Origin: Rhodoferax sp. U2-2l
Lineage (GTDB): Bacteria; Pseudomonadota; Gammaproteobacteria; Burkholderiales; Burkholderiaceae_C
Reading direction: 5' to 3'
Assembly: GCF_020594515.1 (NCBI RefSeq)
Contig: NZ_JAJCTH010000005.1
Coordinates: forward strand, 62,001-126,000
DNA: 64,000 nucleotides
In this document: one piece after another, positions 52,439-60,802 of the stretch
How the letters are laid out: the number at the start of each line of letters is the position of its first letter
Numbering within the stretch: position 1 is the stretch's first letter
Translations under genes and position numbers: made by a program
Notes under the pieces: generated by a model
Told to the model about the DNA's origin: nothing
What the model saw: only the letters and a program-made list of their open reading frames with translations
The model's database searches: none

Positions 52439-52552
52439 ATGATCGCTGCCACCGCGCTGGCTCACCAGCTCACTCTCGTCACCCGCAACACGCGCGACTT
52501 TGCCGCGTTCAAGGTCCCGCTGCTTAACCCGTTTGATGTTTCTCATGTCTGA
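52439..52552 (+). pseudogene. PIN-domain (VapC-type) toxin fragment
   Basis: 37 codons reading MIAATALAHQLTLVTRNTRDF followed by AAFKVPLLNPFDVSHV. This is the C-terminal third of a PIN-domain ribonuclease: IAATALAH and LVTRNxxDF are family marks. The first two-thirds, with two catalytic acidic residues, are absent. The stop overlaps the mutL start by 8 bases. No antitoxin is seen. Confidence 0.72.
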
Positions 52553-54662
52553 TCCCCTCGCCCAGCCCCTCTTGCGCCGCCCAATCCGCGAACTGCCCGA
52601 CGAACTGATCAGCCAGATCGCTGCGGGCGAGGTGGTGGAGCGCCCGGCCTCGGTGGTGCGCGAGTTGGTGGACAACGCGCTCGATGCCGGTGCCAGCCAA
52701 ATCACCGTGCGGCTACTGGCCGGCGGTGTACGACTGATCAGCGTGGAAGATGACGGCTGCGGCATCTTGCCTGATGAGTTGCCCGTCGCCCTCAAGCGCC
52801 ACGCCACCAGCAAGATTGGTAGCCTGGCTGACCTGGAGTCGGTGGGCACCATGGGCTTTCGCGGCGAGGCGCTGGCGGCCATCAATTCAATCGCCGACTG
52901 TGCCATCCTGTCACGCGCGGGTGGCCAGGACCATGCCTATCTGCTGGCAGGCCAAACCGGCGAACTCAAGCCGGTGGCGCGCGCTGTAGGCACCACGGTG
53001 GAGGTCAAGGAGCTGTTTTTCAGCACGCCTGCACGGCGCAAGTTCCTAAAAACCGACGCCACCGAACTGGCGCACTGTGTCGAAGCTGTGCGCCGCCACG
53101 CACTGGCGCGGCCTGATGTGGGTTTTGCGATCTGGCACGAGGGCAAATTGGTGGAGCAGTGGCGCCGCTGCGGTGCGTTGCGCAGCCTGCCCGCGCTGGA
53201 GCAGCGCCTGGCCGACGTGCTGGGCAGCGATTTTGTGGCGCAATCGGTGTGGGTGGATTTCTCCAGCCGCGCCGCGCCCGGACAGCCGGACTTTGCACCG
53301 GCCATCAAGGTCTGGGGCCGCGCGGGCATTCCCGACGCCGCGCGCTCTAGAGCCGACCAGCAGTTTTGCTACGTGAACGGCCGTTTTGTGCGCGACAAGG
53401 TGGTAACCCACGCCGCCCGCAGCGCCTATGAAGACGTGCTGCACGGCCACCGCCAGCCGGTGTATGCGCTCTATATTGAGATGGACCCGACGCGGGTGGA
53501 TGTGAACGTGCACCCGACCAAGATCGAGGTGCGTTTTCGCGACAGCCGCGACGTGCACCAGGCCGTGCGCCGCGCGGTGGACAGTGCGCTGGCCGTGCCG
53601 CGTGCCGCGGCGGCAGCATCCGCGGCGACCGGTGCCTGGTCACCGCCTGGCGCGTCACCGATGGCCACAGCAGGTGATCGCCCCCGTGATGCATCGCTTT
53701 CGCCTCCTGTCTTGATGCCCCAAAGACAGCAGGCGATGACTTTTGCGACACCTGTCGGGCACCGGGTCAGTGATCTGGGTGCGCTGTGGGGGTCATCGGC
53801 TGAGCGCCAGCCTGTCCATGCCGATGCTGCTACGACCAACGACTGGCAAGCGCTCGCTCGTTCAAGCCTCACACCCGAGCTCGCCACCAACCAGCCCGAT
53901 CCGCCACCCTCACCCGGCGACCCCTTCGCTGAAGCCACCATCTGGCCGCTTGGCCGGGCGCTGGCGCAGTTGCACGGCGTCTACATCCTGGCTGAAAACG
54001 CCCAGGGCCTGGTGCTGGTGGACATGCACGCCGCGCACGAACGCATCGTTTACGAGCGCCTGAAAGCCCAGTGGGCAGACCGGCGCAGCAGCCAAGCCAT
54101 GGCCCCGGCCGAAAAAGAGGCGTCATGGCAGGCGACGGCCCGCCATCCAGGGCGCCCGGATGACAGCCAACGCCTGACAGCCGACGACCATCGCGCCCAT
54201 GACGTCGGCCCAACCGCGCCGCGCCTGCCCAGCCAGCCGCTGCTGATTCCCGCCACCTTTGCCGCCACACCCGCCGAAATCGCCACGGTTGAGCAACACG
54301 CCGCCACGCTGGCATCGTTGGGTCTGGAGATCACGCCGTTTTCAGCCCGCACCCTGGCGGTGCGCGCGGTGCCGACCACGCTGGCGAAAGGTGACGCGGT
54401 CGAGCTGGCCCGCAGCGTCCTGGCCGAGCTGGCGCAGCACGAGGCCAGCGGGGTGATCGCCCGCGCCCACGATGACTTGCTCGCCACCATGGCCTGCCAC
54501 GGCGCGGTGCGCGCCAACCGCCGCCTCAACATCGAAGAAATGAACGCTTTGCTGCGCCAGATGGAAGCTACCGAACGTTCAGACCAGTGCAACCATGGCC
54601 GCCCCACCTGGCGGCAACTCAGCATGAAGGCGCTGAACGCGCTGTTTTTGCGCGGGCGCTAA
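52545..54662 (+). CDS. mutL: DNA mismatch repair protein MutL
   Basis: MutL couples mismatch recognition by MutS to strand incision. The 705-residue protein has the GHKL ATPase domain with IAAGEVVERPASVVRELVDN, DDGCGI and GFRGEALAAINSI, a transducer domain ending near NVHPTKIEVRF, and a disordered Pro/Ala-rich linker (about 360-455). The C-terminal dimerisation domain holds LVLVDMHAAHERIVYE and ATMACHGAVRANRRLN. It appears to lack the DQHA(X)2E(X)4E endonuclease motif, replaced by DMHAAHERIVYE, which still fits that pattern closely. ATG 52545 is chosen as the first Met of the conserved N-terminus. Confidence 0.95.
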   Translation: MSDPLAQPLLRRPIRELPDELISQIAAGEVVERPASVVRELVDNALDAGASQITVRLLAGGVRLISVEDDGCGILPDELPVALKRHATSKIGSLADLESVGTMGFRGEALAAINSIADCAILSRAGGQDHAYLLAGQTGELKPVARAVGTTVEVKELFFSTPARRKFLKTDATELAHCVEAVRRHALARPDVGFAIWHEGKLVEQWRRCGALRSLPALEQRLADVLGSDFVAQSVWVDFSSRAAPGQPDFAPAIKVWGRAGIPDAARSRADQQFCYVNGRFVRDKVVTHAARSAYEDVLHGHRQPVYALYIEMDPTRVDVNVHPTKIEVRFRDSRDVHQAVRRAVDSALAVPRAAAAASAATGAWSPPGASPMATAGDRPRDASLSPPVLMPQRQQAMTFATPVGHRVSDLGALWGSSAERQPVHADAATTNDWQALARSSLTPELATNQPDPPPSPGDPFAEATIWPLGRALAQLHGVYILAENAQGLVLVDMHAAHERIVYERLKAQWADRRSSQAMAPAEKEASWQATARHPGRPDDSQRLTADDHRAHDVGPTAPRLPSQPLLIPATFAATPAEIATVEQHAATLASLGLEITPFSARTLAVRAVPTTLAKGDAVELARSVLAELAQHEASGVIARAHDDLLATMACHGAVRANRRLNIEEMNALLRQMEATERSDQCNHGRPTWRQLSMKALNALFLRGR

Positions 54663-54669
54663 GAGCGGG

Positions 54670-55593
54670 TCAGCCGCGCGACTCTTTGGTCACCAGAAAG
54701 ATCCCGCCGCACACCAGCACCAGCGCCAGCACGTTCTTCCACTCCAGAATGCTTTCACCCAGGAAGATGGCCGACAAAATCGCACCAAAAACCGGGATCA
54801 AAAAGTTGAAGATCGTCACCAGGCCAACCCGGTTGTACTTGAGCAGAATCGTCCACAAGGCAAACGCCACCGACGACAACAACACCAGATAAACCAGCAA
54901 CGCCGATGCCTGCCAGCTGAAGCCGCTCAAGCTGCCGCCAAACAGGGCGCCGCCCACGGTGAGCGCGACGCCGCCAATGGCCAGCTGGTAGCCGGTCAGC
55001 ACGACAGAATCCATGTCCTGCGACACCTTTTTGCCGTAGATGGACGCGGCAGACAGGATGAACGCCGCCATCACCACACTGCCTTCACCCAGCAGCGTGA
55101 AGTGAAAGTCAAGCAGGCTCTGGTTGAAATTGACCACCATCACGCCGACAAAACCCACCGCACAGCCAATCACCTTGTTCCAACTCAGCCGGTCGTTGTG
55201 GTAAATGAAATGCGCCAGCAGCACACTGAAAAAGGTGCCGGTGGCGTTCATGATGGAACCCTTCACGCCCGTGGTATAGGCCAGACCGATGTAGAAAAAC
55301 ACGTATTGCAGCGAGGTTTGGGTCAGCCCCAGGGTGGTGATTTCACCCAACTTTTTCCAGCTCAAGCCACCCAGCGCGCGCCGAGTCAGCACGGCCATCA
55401 GCAGCAACAAGCCGCCGGCCGCGATAAAACGAACACCGGCAAACACCATCTTCGAGGGAATATCGTCTGCAGCAATGGCGAACAGTGCGTACCCATTTTT
55501 GATGGCTGGGTAGGCGCTACCCCACAACAAACAACACAGCGTGGCCAGCAAAATCACCACCTTGCGCTGGGAAAAAAACGGATGCGTTACCAA
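54670..55593 (-). CDS. DMT (EamA) family transporter
   Basis: A roughly 307-residue inner-membrane protein of ten helices in two EamA repeats. The first helix is VVILLATLCCLLWGSAYPAIK and the second repeat includes AAFILSAASIYGKKVSQD. It resembles permeases of metabolites or drugs; substrate unknown. The open frame extends about 78 codons upstream, through promoter-like DNA. I use TTG 55593, seven bases after GAG, as it lies just before the first helix. It is convergent with mutL. Confidence 0.85.
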   Translation of the reverse strand: MVTHPFFSQRKVVILLATLCCLLWGSAYPAIKNGYALFAIAADDIPSKMVFAGVRFIAAGGLLLLMAVLTRRALGGLSWKKLGEITTLGLTQTSLQYVFFYIGLAYTTGVKGSIMNATGTFFSVLLAHFIYHNDRLSWNKVIGCAVGFVGVMVVNFNQSLLDFHFTLLGEGSVVMAAFILSAASIYGKKVSQDMDSVVLTGYQLAIGGVALTVGGALFGGSLSGFSWQASALLVYLVLLSSVAFALWTILLKYNRVGLVTIFNFLIPVFGAILSAIFLGESILEWKNVLALVLVCGGIFLVTKESRG

Positions 55594-55638
55594 AATGGAC
55601 TCAACTTTTTCAACGGTTTGACAACCCCTGAGTGTAGA

Positions 55639-55654
55639 CGCCGACGCGTCGGCG
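55639..55654. promoter_or_regulatory. Perfect 16-bp palindrome between divergent transporter genes
   Basis: CGCCGACGCGTCGGCG is an exact inverted repeat, 46 bases upstream of the DMT gene start and 140 upstream of the MATE gene. There is no T run, so it is not a terminator. It may be a repressor operator shared by the two exporters. The regulator is not known. Confidence 0.4.
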
Positions 55655-55794
55655 CCCCCCGATCGCGGCCTGATCGCACTGACGGCAAGATCGTTTGGAC
55701 CCAAGCCCATCGCACAACATCCACGCGCGTTCAGCCTAAAATCTCTGCCCGCCCTGATCTGCCTGCACCCCAACAGCGCCCCGCGCCTCATCGT

Positions 55795-57219
55795 TTGATT
55801 TCCCCACTCCAACACCTTTTCCGCCACCCTGCCGCCCGCTCACGTCTGCAAACCGAGCTGCGCGGCCTGTGGCATCTGGCCTGGCCGATTCTGGTCGGGC
55901 AGCTGGCCACCGTCGGCATGGCCGTGGTCGATGTCGCCATGGCCGGGCACGCCTCGGCACAAGACCTGGCCGGGGTGTCACTGGGCGTGTCGATCTGGAA
56001 CATGCTGATGATCACGCTCATGGGAATGGTGATGAGCGTCAACCCGACGGTGGCCCACCAGGTGGGCGCGGGTGATTTGGGCAGCGTGCCGCACATCGTG
56101 CGCCAGGCACTCTGGAAGGCGCTCGCTGTGGGGCTGGTGGCGATGCTGCTGGCCAATGCCGCGGCACTGCTGTTTGACCACATGCAGCTGGAGCCCTATG
56201 TGCGCGACCTGGCCAAAGGCTTTGTGCTGATCACCAGTGCGGGGCTACCGCTGTTTGCGCTGTACCGGGTGCTGTATGGCTACAGCACCAGCCTGAACCA
56301 GACCAAGCCGCTGATGGTGATTGCGCTGCTGTCGCTGGGGCTCAACATTGTGGTCAACAGCCTGCTGGTGTTTGGCCAGCTGGGTTTTCCCCGGTTGGGC
56401 GGTCTGGGCTGCGCTTGGGCCACGCTGATCACCGTGGCCTTCAATCTGCTGGCACTCATTCTGTGGATGCACCGCGCGAGCGCCTACCGCGCCACCTGGC
56501 CGCTGGGCCACTTTGAGCCACCCCACTGGCCGCAGATCAAAAGCCTGCTCAAACTCGGCCTGCCGATTGGTGTGACCTACTTTGCCGAAAGCAGCGCATT
56601 CAGCCTGATTGCGCTGCTGATTGCCGAGTTTGGTAGCACGCAGATGGCGGCGCACCAGATTGCGCTGAATTTCACCTCGCTGGTGTTCATGGTGCCGCTG
56701 AGCCTGGGGCTGGCGCTGCTGACCCGTGTCGGCCAGTCGTTGGGCGCGGGGGATGCCACGTTGGCGCGTTACCAGGCCTGGGTGGGTGTGGCGGTGGGGC
56801 TGGTGGTTGCCGCGGTATCGGCAGCGGGCATGGCGCTGGCAGCCACGAAGATTGCCAGCGCCTACACCTCGGATGCGGCGGTGATCGCGCTGGCGGCGCA
56901 GTTGCTGCTGCTGGCGGCGGTGTTCCAGCTGTCAGACACCACCCAGGTCATCACCAGTTGCGCCATCCGCGGCTACAAAGTGACGCGCTCACCGATGGTG
57001 ATCCACCTGACCGCGTTTTGGGCCTTTTCCCTGCCGCTGGGTTATGTGCTGGGCTTGGCGCCCAGTTGGATGCCTTGGCGCCCGGAGCAGCCCATGGCCG
57101 CGCAAGGTTTCTGGATCGCGCTGATTCTGGGCCTGACGATTGCCGCGCTGGGGCTGGTGCTGCTGCTGCGCCGGGTCGCACGCGAGCGCATTGCCGGCTG
57201 GCCGACACCAACAAGATAG
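55795..57219 (+). CDS. MATE family efflux transporter
   Basis: A roughly 474-residue inner-membrane antiporter with twelve helices. The first helix region WHLAWPILVGQLATVGMAVVDVAMAGHAS, cited in part, is typical of NorM-type MATE proteins, as are QTKPLMVIALLSLGLNIVVN and the second-half repeat MAAHQIALNFTSLVFMVPLSLG. The upstream open frame is longer but overlaps the DMT gene. TTG 55795 is the only reasonable start before helix 1. Drugs or cationic dyes are the usual substrates. Confidence 0.9.
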   Translation: MISPLQHLFRHPAARSRLQTELRGLWHLAWPILVGQLATVGMAVVDVAMAGHASAQDLAGVSLGVSIWNMLMITLMGMVMSVNPTVAHQVGAGDLGSVPHIVRQALWKALAVGLVAMLLANAAALLFDHMQLEPYVRDLAKGFVLITSAGLPLFALYRVLYGYSTSLNQTKPLMVIALLSLGLNIVVNSLLVFGQLGFPRLGGLGCAWATLITVAFNLLALILWMHRASAYRATWPLGHFEPPHWPQIKSLLKLGLPIGVTYFAESSAFSLIALLIAEFGSTQMAAHQIALNFTSLVFMVPLSLGLALLTRVGQSLGAGDATLARYQAWVGVAVGLVVAAVSAAGMALAATKIASAYTSDAAVIALAAQLLLLAAVFQLSDTTQVITSCAIRGYKVTRSPMVIHLTAFWAFSLPLGYVLGLAPSWMPWRPEQPMAAQGFWIALILGLTIAALGLVLLLRRVARERIAGWPTPTR

Positions 57220-57238
57220 CCCGCTTTTTGACCCAGCA

Positions 57239-57724
57239 CTACCGGATGGTGAACCCGCCCGCGCGTTGGCGGTCGTCCATCTCGGCCAGGCTGGCGGCCA
57301 ACGAGTTGCCTGACTGTTCTACTGCCAGACGCAGTTCGCGCTCCAGCTGGTCAATGCGTGCCAACAGGGCGGCTTTGACCTCGCCATCGGCGGCGTTCTG
57401 ACGTTTGAATTCGGCCTCCAGAAACGTGCGCAGCTCGGTGAAACGGCTGGCTTCGGCCTGATCGGCCAGGTTGCGGTTGCTCTGCAACTCTTTGGCGTGG
57501 GCGCGGGCATCAAACATCACTGTGGTTTGCAAGTACAGCAAATACACCAGAAACATCGCAATCAGCGCCACCATCAAGCCCAGCAAAATCAGCCCCAGCG
57601 GCGCCTGAATCTCGGCCACACCCAGCGACAGCGCCGTGGGGGACATGATGACGGCCCAGTTCAGCACGGTGAATCCGGCAATGGCCAGCAACACCAGCAG
57701 CAACAACAGCGTTCGTAGTTTCAT
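57239..57724 (-). CDS. LapA-domain-like membrane protein with cytoplasmic coiled coil
   Basis: A 161-residue protein with two helices (about 4-24 and 40-64) separated by a short loop, then a helical, charged region (about 70-150) ending in RQRAGGFTIR. The two-helix part resembles LapA/DUF1049 proteins. No function is assigned. ATG 57724 has AAAGGTG upstream; a GTG three codons earlier is less likely. It is convergent with the MATE gene. Confidence 0.78.
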   Translation of the reverse strand: MKLRTLLLLLVLLAIAGFTVLNWAVIMSPTALSLGVAEIQAPLGLILLGLMVALIAMFLVYLLYLQTTVMFDARAHAKELQSNRNLADQAEASRFTELRTFLEAEFKRQNAADGEVKAALLARIDQLERELRLAVEQSGNSLAASLAEMDDRQRAGGFTIR

Positions 57725-57753
57725 GGATTTCACCTTTCAAGAGTTTCCCGGCA

Positions 57754-57797
57754 CAAAAAACAAACGGCCTGTACCTGCATCCGCAGGCCAGGCCGTT
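57754..57797 (-). terminator. Hairpin terminator after scoB
   Basis: On the minus strand AACGGCCTG (57797-57789) pairs with CAGGCCGTT (57771-57763), with a smaller CCTGC/GCAGG hairpin inside, followed by TGTTTTTTG. It stands 20 bases after the scoB stop and before the LapA-like gene. Confidence 0.82.
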
Positions 57798-57816
57798 CAC
57801 CGGGGTTGGCCGTGGG

Positions 57817-58455
57817 TCAGTGTAGCGGCACGCCGGTTTTTTCCTGCAATTCGTCCATGCTAACCCCGGGCGCACGCTGCACCACCTTGAGCCCGTGCGG
57901 TGTGATGTCCATCACCGCCAGGTCGGTGATGATGCGGTCCACCACGCCCACGCCGGTCAGCGGCAGGGTGCAATCGGGCAGGATCTTCAGGTCAAACGTG
58001 CCGTCTTTCTTCTTGGCCACGTGCTCCATCAGCACCACCACACTTTTCACGCCACCCACCAGGTCCATGGCGCCGCCCATGCCCTTGACCATCTTGCCGG
58101 GGATCATCCAGTTGGCCAGGTCACCGCGCTCGCTGACCTGCATGGCGCCCAGGATGCTCAGGTTGATCTTGCCGCCGCGAATCATGGCAAAGCTGTCGTG
58201 GCTGCCAAAAATGGCAGAGCCGGGCAGCGTGGTCACGGTCTGTTTGCCGGCGTTGATCAGGTCGGCGTCCACCTCGTCTTCGGTGGGAAACGGGCCAATG
58301 CCGAGCATGCCGTTTTCACTTTGCAACCAGACCTCGATGTCCTGGGGCACAAAGTTGGCCACCAGGGTCGGCAGACCAATGCCCAGGTTCACATAAAAAC
58401 CGTCCTGCAATTCCTTGGCGGCAATGGCGGCCATTTCGTCGTGTGTCCAGGCCAT
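57817..58455 (-). CDS. scoB: 3-oxoacid CoA-transferase subunit B
   Basis: The 212-residue beta subunit of succinyl-CoA:3-ketoacid CoA-transferase, which activates acetoacetate with succinyl-CoA. It carries the catalytic Glu in [14 protein letters not shown] (about residue 47), [13 protein letters not shown] before it, and [16 protein letters not shown]. It follows scoA by two bases, and the pair stands opposite a PAS-LuxR regulator. The enzyme feeds ketone-body or polyhydroxybutyrate breakdown products into the TCA cycle. Confidence 0.95.
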   Translation of the reverse strand: MAWTHDEMAAIAAKELQDGFYVNLGIGLPTLVANFVPQDIEVWLQSENGMLGIGPFPTEDEVDADLINAGKQTVTTLPGSAIFGSHDSFAMIRGGKINLSILGAMQVSERGDLANWMIPGKMVKGMGGAMDLVGGVKSVVVLMEHVAKKKDGTFDLKILPDCTLPLTGVGVVDRIITDLAVMDITPHGLKVVQRAPGVSMDELQEKTGVPLH

Positions 58456-58457
58456 GA

Positions 58458-59171
58458 TCAGACTCCTTGGGGGGTGGAAGGGGTGATGGTGCGTTTTTCA
58501 ATGCGCTTCTCGGGCGTGGCATTGAGCACCAGGCGGTTCACATAGATGCCGGGCAGGTGCACCGCATCGGGGTCAAAGGTGCCGACCTCCACGATTTCCT
58601 CGACTTCCACCACAGTGACTTTGCCGGCCATGGCCACCGCCGGATTGAAGTTGCGCGCCGTGCGCCTAAACAGCAGGTTGCCACTTTTGTCGGCTTTCCA
58701 GGCCTTCACCAGCGACACATCGGGCACCAAGGCATGTTCCAGAATGTAGGCGTGGCCGTCAAAGACGCGGTTTTCCTTGCCCTCGGCCACCAGCGTACCC
58801 ACGCCGGTGCGCACGTAAAACGCCGGAATACCCGCACCGCCGGCGCGCAGCTTTTCGGCCAGCGTGCCTTGCGGGGTGAATTCCAGCTCCAGCTCGCCAG
58901 CCAGGTATTGGCGCTCAAACTCCTTGTTTTCGCCAACGTAGCTGGAAATCATCTTCTTGATCTGGCGCGTTTCCAGCAGCTTGCCCAGGCCAAAGCCGTC
59001 GACCCCGGCGTTGTTGGAGATCACGGTCAGGTCTTTTTTGCCGCTGTCGCGTAGCGCGTCAATCAGCGCCTCCGGGATGCCACACAGGCCAAAACCGCCG
59101 ACCGCCAGCAACTGGCCGTCTCTGACGATGCCACGCAGCGCTGCGTCTGCCGAGGGGTAAATTTTGTTCAC
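58458..59171 (-). CDS. scoA: 3-oxoacid CoA-transferase subunit A
   Basis: The 237-residue alpha subunit. Marks are the glycine-rich [38 protein letters not shown], and [23 protein letters not shown], cited in part, all typical of the SCOT alpha family. GTG 59171 is chosen because GGAGA lies seven bases upstream; a TTG at 59195 is less likely. It forms the active heterodimer with ScoB. The promoter shares the 101-base gap with the regulator. Confidence 0.95.
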   Translation of the reverse strand: MNKIYPSADAALRGIVRDGQLLAVGGFGLCGIPEALIDALRDSGKKDLTVISNNAGVDGFGLGKLLETRQIKKMISSYVGENKEFERQYLAGELELEFTPQGTLAEKLRAGGAGIPAFYVRTGVGTLVAEGKENRVFDGHAYILEHALVPDVSLVKAWKADKSGNLLFRRTARNFNPAVAMAGKVTVVEVEEIVEVGTFDPDAVHLPGIYVNRLVLNATPEKRIEKRTITPSTPQGV

Positions 59172-59208
59172 GCCAGAATCTCCGAAGTTGATCAATGTGG
59201 CGGGAGCA

Positions 59209-59231
59209 TACTACCTAGCCTACTACGTAGT
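59209..59231. promoter_or_regulatory. Candidate LuxR-type operator between scoA and the regulator gene
   Basis: Two near-identical 9-mers, TACTACCTA (59209-59217) and TACTACGTA (59221-59229), are spaced 12 bases apart; the second overlaps the perfect palindrome ACTACGTAGT (59222-59231). It is in the middle of the divergent gap and resembles sites of FixJ/NarL-type proteins. The binding protein is inferred to be the neighbour. Confidence 0.5.
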
Positions 59232-59272
59232 TTTCCTTAAAGTACAAACCCTAACCCGCACCACCAGAAACC

Positions 59273-59827
59273 ATGGAGATTGATTACCGCCTGGCCTTTG
59301 AGCTGGCCCCGGTGGGGCTGGCCATGTCACGCAACCGCATCATGGTGGACTGCAACCGCCACCTGTGCGAGATGTTTGGCGCGCGCCTGGAGCAACTGGT
59401 GGGCCAGTCGTTTCAGGTGTTGTACCCCAGCGCGCAGGAGTACGAGCGCATCGGCGCGCGCATTGCCCCGCTGCTCAACCGCCACGGCACCTACTCAGAC
59501 GACCGCATCATGAAGCGGCTCGATGGTCGCTTCAAAGGCGAAACGTTCTGGTGCCACGTGACCGGGCGCGCGCTCAACCAGGCCGCACCGCATGAGGCCG
59601 GCATCTGGACGTTTGAAGACCTCAGCGCCCGGCGCCCCGTGAAAGCCGAATTGACCCCGCGTGAGCGCGAGGTGGCGGCGCGCCTGATGGAGGGCCTGAC
59701 CAGCAAGGAGATCGGCCGCGCGCTGGACATCAGCCACCGCACGGTGGAAATTTACCGTGCTAAATTGATGCGAAAATACGCCGCTTCCAACACCGGCGAT
59801 CTGGTGCACAAACTGTTGGCGGGCTGA
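59273..59827 (+). CDS. PAS-domain LuxR family transcriptional regulator
   Basis: A 184-residue protein: a PAS sensor domain (about 5-115; FELAPVGLAMSRNRIMVDCN, HLCEMFG) and a LuxR/GerE helix-turn-helix (about 125-180; LTPREREVAARLMEGLTSKEIGRALDISHRTVEIYRAKLMRKY, cited in part). No receiver domain is present. It is divergent from scoAB and most likely controls it in response to a small ligand; the ligand is unknown. Confidence 0.9.
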   Translation: MEIDYRLAFELAPVGLAMSRNRIMVDCNRHLCEMFGARLEQLVGQSFQVLYPSAQEYERIGARIAPLLNRHGTYSDDRIMKRLDGRFKGETFWCHVTGRALNQAAPHEAGIWTFEDLSARRPVKAELTPREREVAARLMEGLTSKEIGRALDISHRTVEIYRAKLMRKYAASNTGDLVHKLLAG

Positions 59828-59835
59828 GACCGCAG

Positions 59836-59851
59836 TGGCACGGATGTTGCT
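59836..59851 (+). promoter_or_regulatory. Sigma-54 promoter
   Basis: TGGCACGGATGTTGCT matches the -24/-12 consensus (TGGCACG-N4-TTGCW) at every defined base, with the GG and GC exactly ten bases apart. It starts nine bases after the regulator stop and 97 bases before the DUF2934 gene. A 20-base inverted repeat (GTTTCAA...TTGAAAC, 59868-59887) follows in the leader. Confidence 0.8.
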
Positions 59852-59932
59852 GAAGCTTGCGCGACATGTTTCAACCCGTTTTGAAACAGTCCCACCCCTT
59901 ACGCAATCGAGTTACAACCTCAAGGAGATGTC

Positions 59933-60313
59933 ATGGTCACCACCAAAAAGCCAGCTGCAACCACCGCTGTCGCCAAGCCTGCAGCCAAGAAGACGGTCGC
60001 AACCAAGCTTGCAGCCACGCCCGCAGTGACAGCACCGGTGGTGGAGGCCGTTGCCAAACCTGCCAAAGCCGCACCCGCGGTTGCCAAGCCAGCCGCCAAA
60101 CCGGCAGCCAAGAAAGCCAGCGCCACCAAGCTGAAACCGTCCACCGCACCGATGCCGGTGTTGACCACCGAACAACGCAACCATTACGTCTCGGTGGCGG
60201 CGTTTTATATTGCCGAGCGTCGTGGCTTCACCCTGGGCAACCCGGCCGACGACTGGATGGCCGCTGAAGCCGAGGTGGATCGCCTGATCGCCAGCGGCCA
60301 TTTCACGGCCTGA
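59933..60313 (+). CDS. DUF2934 protein with Lys/Ala/Pro-rich N-terminal region
   Basis: A 126-residue protein. Residues 1-75 are a low-complexity tract of KPAAKK-like repeats, like histone H1 tails or basic bacterial nucleoid proteins. Residues about 80-125 form a DUF2934 domain (YVSVAAFYIAERRGFTLGNP, then DDWMAAEAEVDRLI). DUF2934 has no established function. AAGGAGA precedes the ATG. It is the only gene behind the sigma-54 promoter. A nucleic-acid-binding role is plausible from the tail only. Confidence 0.88.
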   Translation: MVTTKKPAATTAVAKPAAKKTVATKLAATPAVTAPVVEAVAKPAKAAPAVAKPAAKPAAKKASATKLKPSTAPMPVLTTEQRNHYVSVAAFYIAERRGFTLGNPADDWMAAEAEVDRLIASGHFTA

Positions 60314-60382
60314 GCACCTCGCCCTGTTGGCGCGCTGGCAACCCTGATGTCGCAGGGGCCAGCGACCCGCCTCCCCAACAAG

Positions 60383-60802
60383 TCAGCTGACCACCTGGCG
60401 TAACCAATCAGGCAGCGCGATGGCTTTTTGCTTGGGGAAATCCACCCAGATGGTGGTGGCACCGCCGGCGGCACAAATCACATCGGGCCGGTCGGCACGC
60501 GCCATGGTGGCCCAGGTCTCAAAGGTGGTGCGCGCCGGGTCGCTGGTGTACAGCTTGATCAGCACATCCCCCGGATACTCCAGCTGCTTGTAAAAATTGC
60601 AGAACGCGTTGACGATGACCGGCCCTTCTCCGGCCGGCGTCGGCATGGCGGCAATTGACCGCATCCAGTCCACCCGCGCGGTTTCCATGTACCTGAAATA
60701 AGTGGTGTTGTTGACGTGATTCAGCGCGTCCATGTCACCCCAACGGATCGGGATGAGCATCTGGAAAACCAGTTTTTTCTGTTCCGGCAGCTCAAGTTTC
60801 AT
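60383..60802 (-). CDS. Acyl-CoA thioesterase (hotdog fold)
   Basis: A 139-residue 4-hydroxybenzoyl-CoA-thioesterase-like protein. The active-site segment IRWGDMDALNHVNNTTYFRY carries the Asp and the family's HVNN motif. It is the last gene of an SDR-DMT-ubiC-thioesterase run. ATG 60802 is coupled to the ubiC stop by ATGA; the open frame runs upstream inside ubiC. The acyl substrate is unknown. Confidence 0.9.
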   Translation of the reverse strand: MKLELPEQKKLVFQMLIPIRWGDMDALNHVNNTTYFRYMETARVDWMRSIAAMPTPAGEGPVIVNAFCNFYKQLEYPGDVLIKLYTSDPARTTFETWATMARADRPDVICAAGGATTIWVDFPKQKAIALPDWLRQVVS

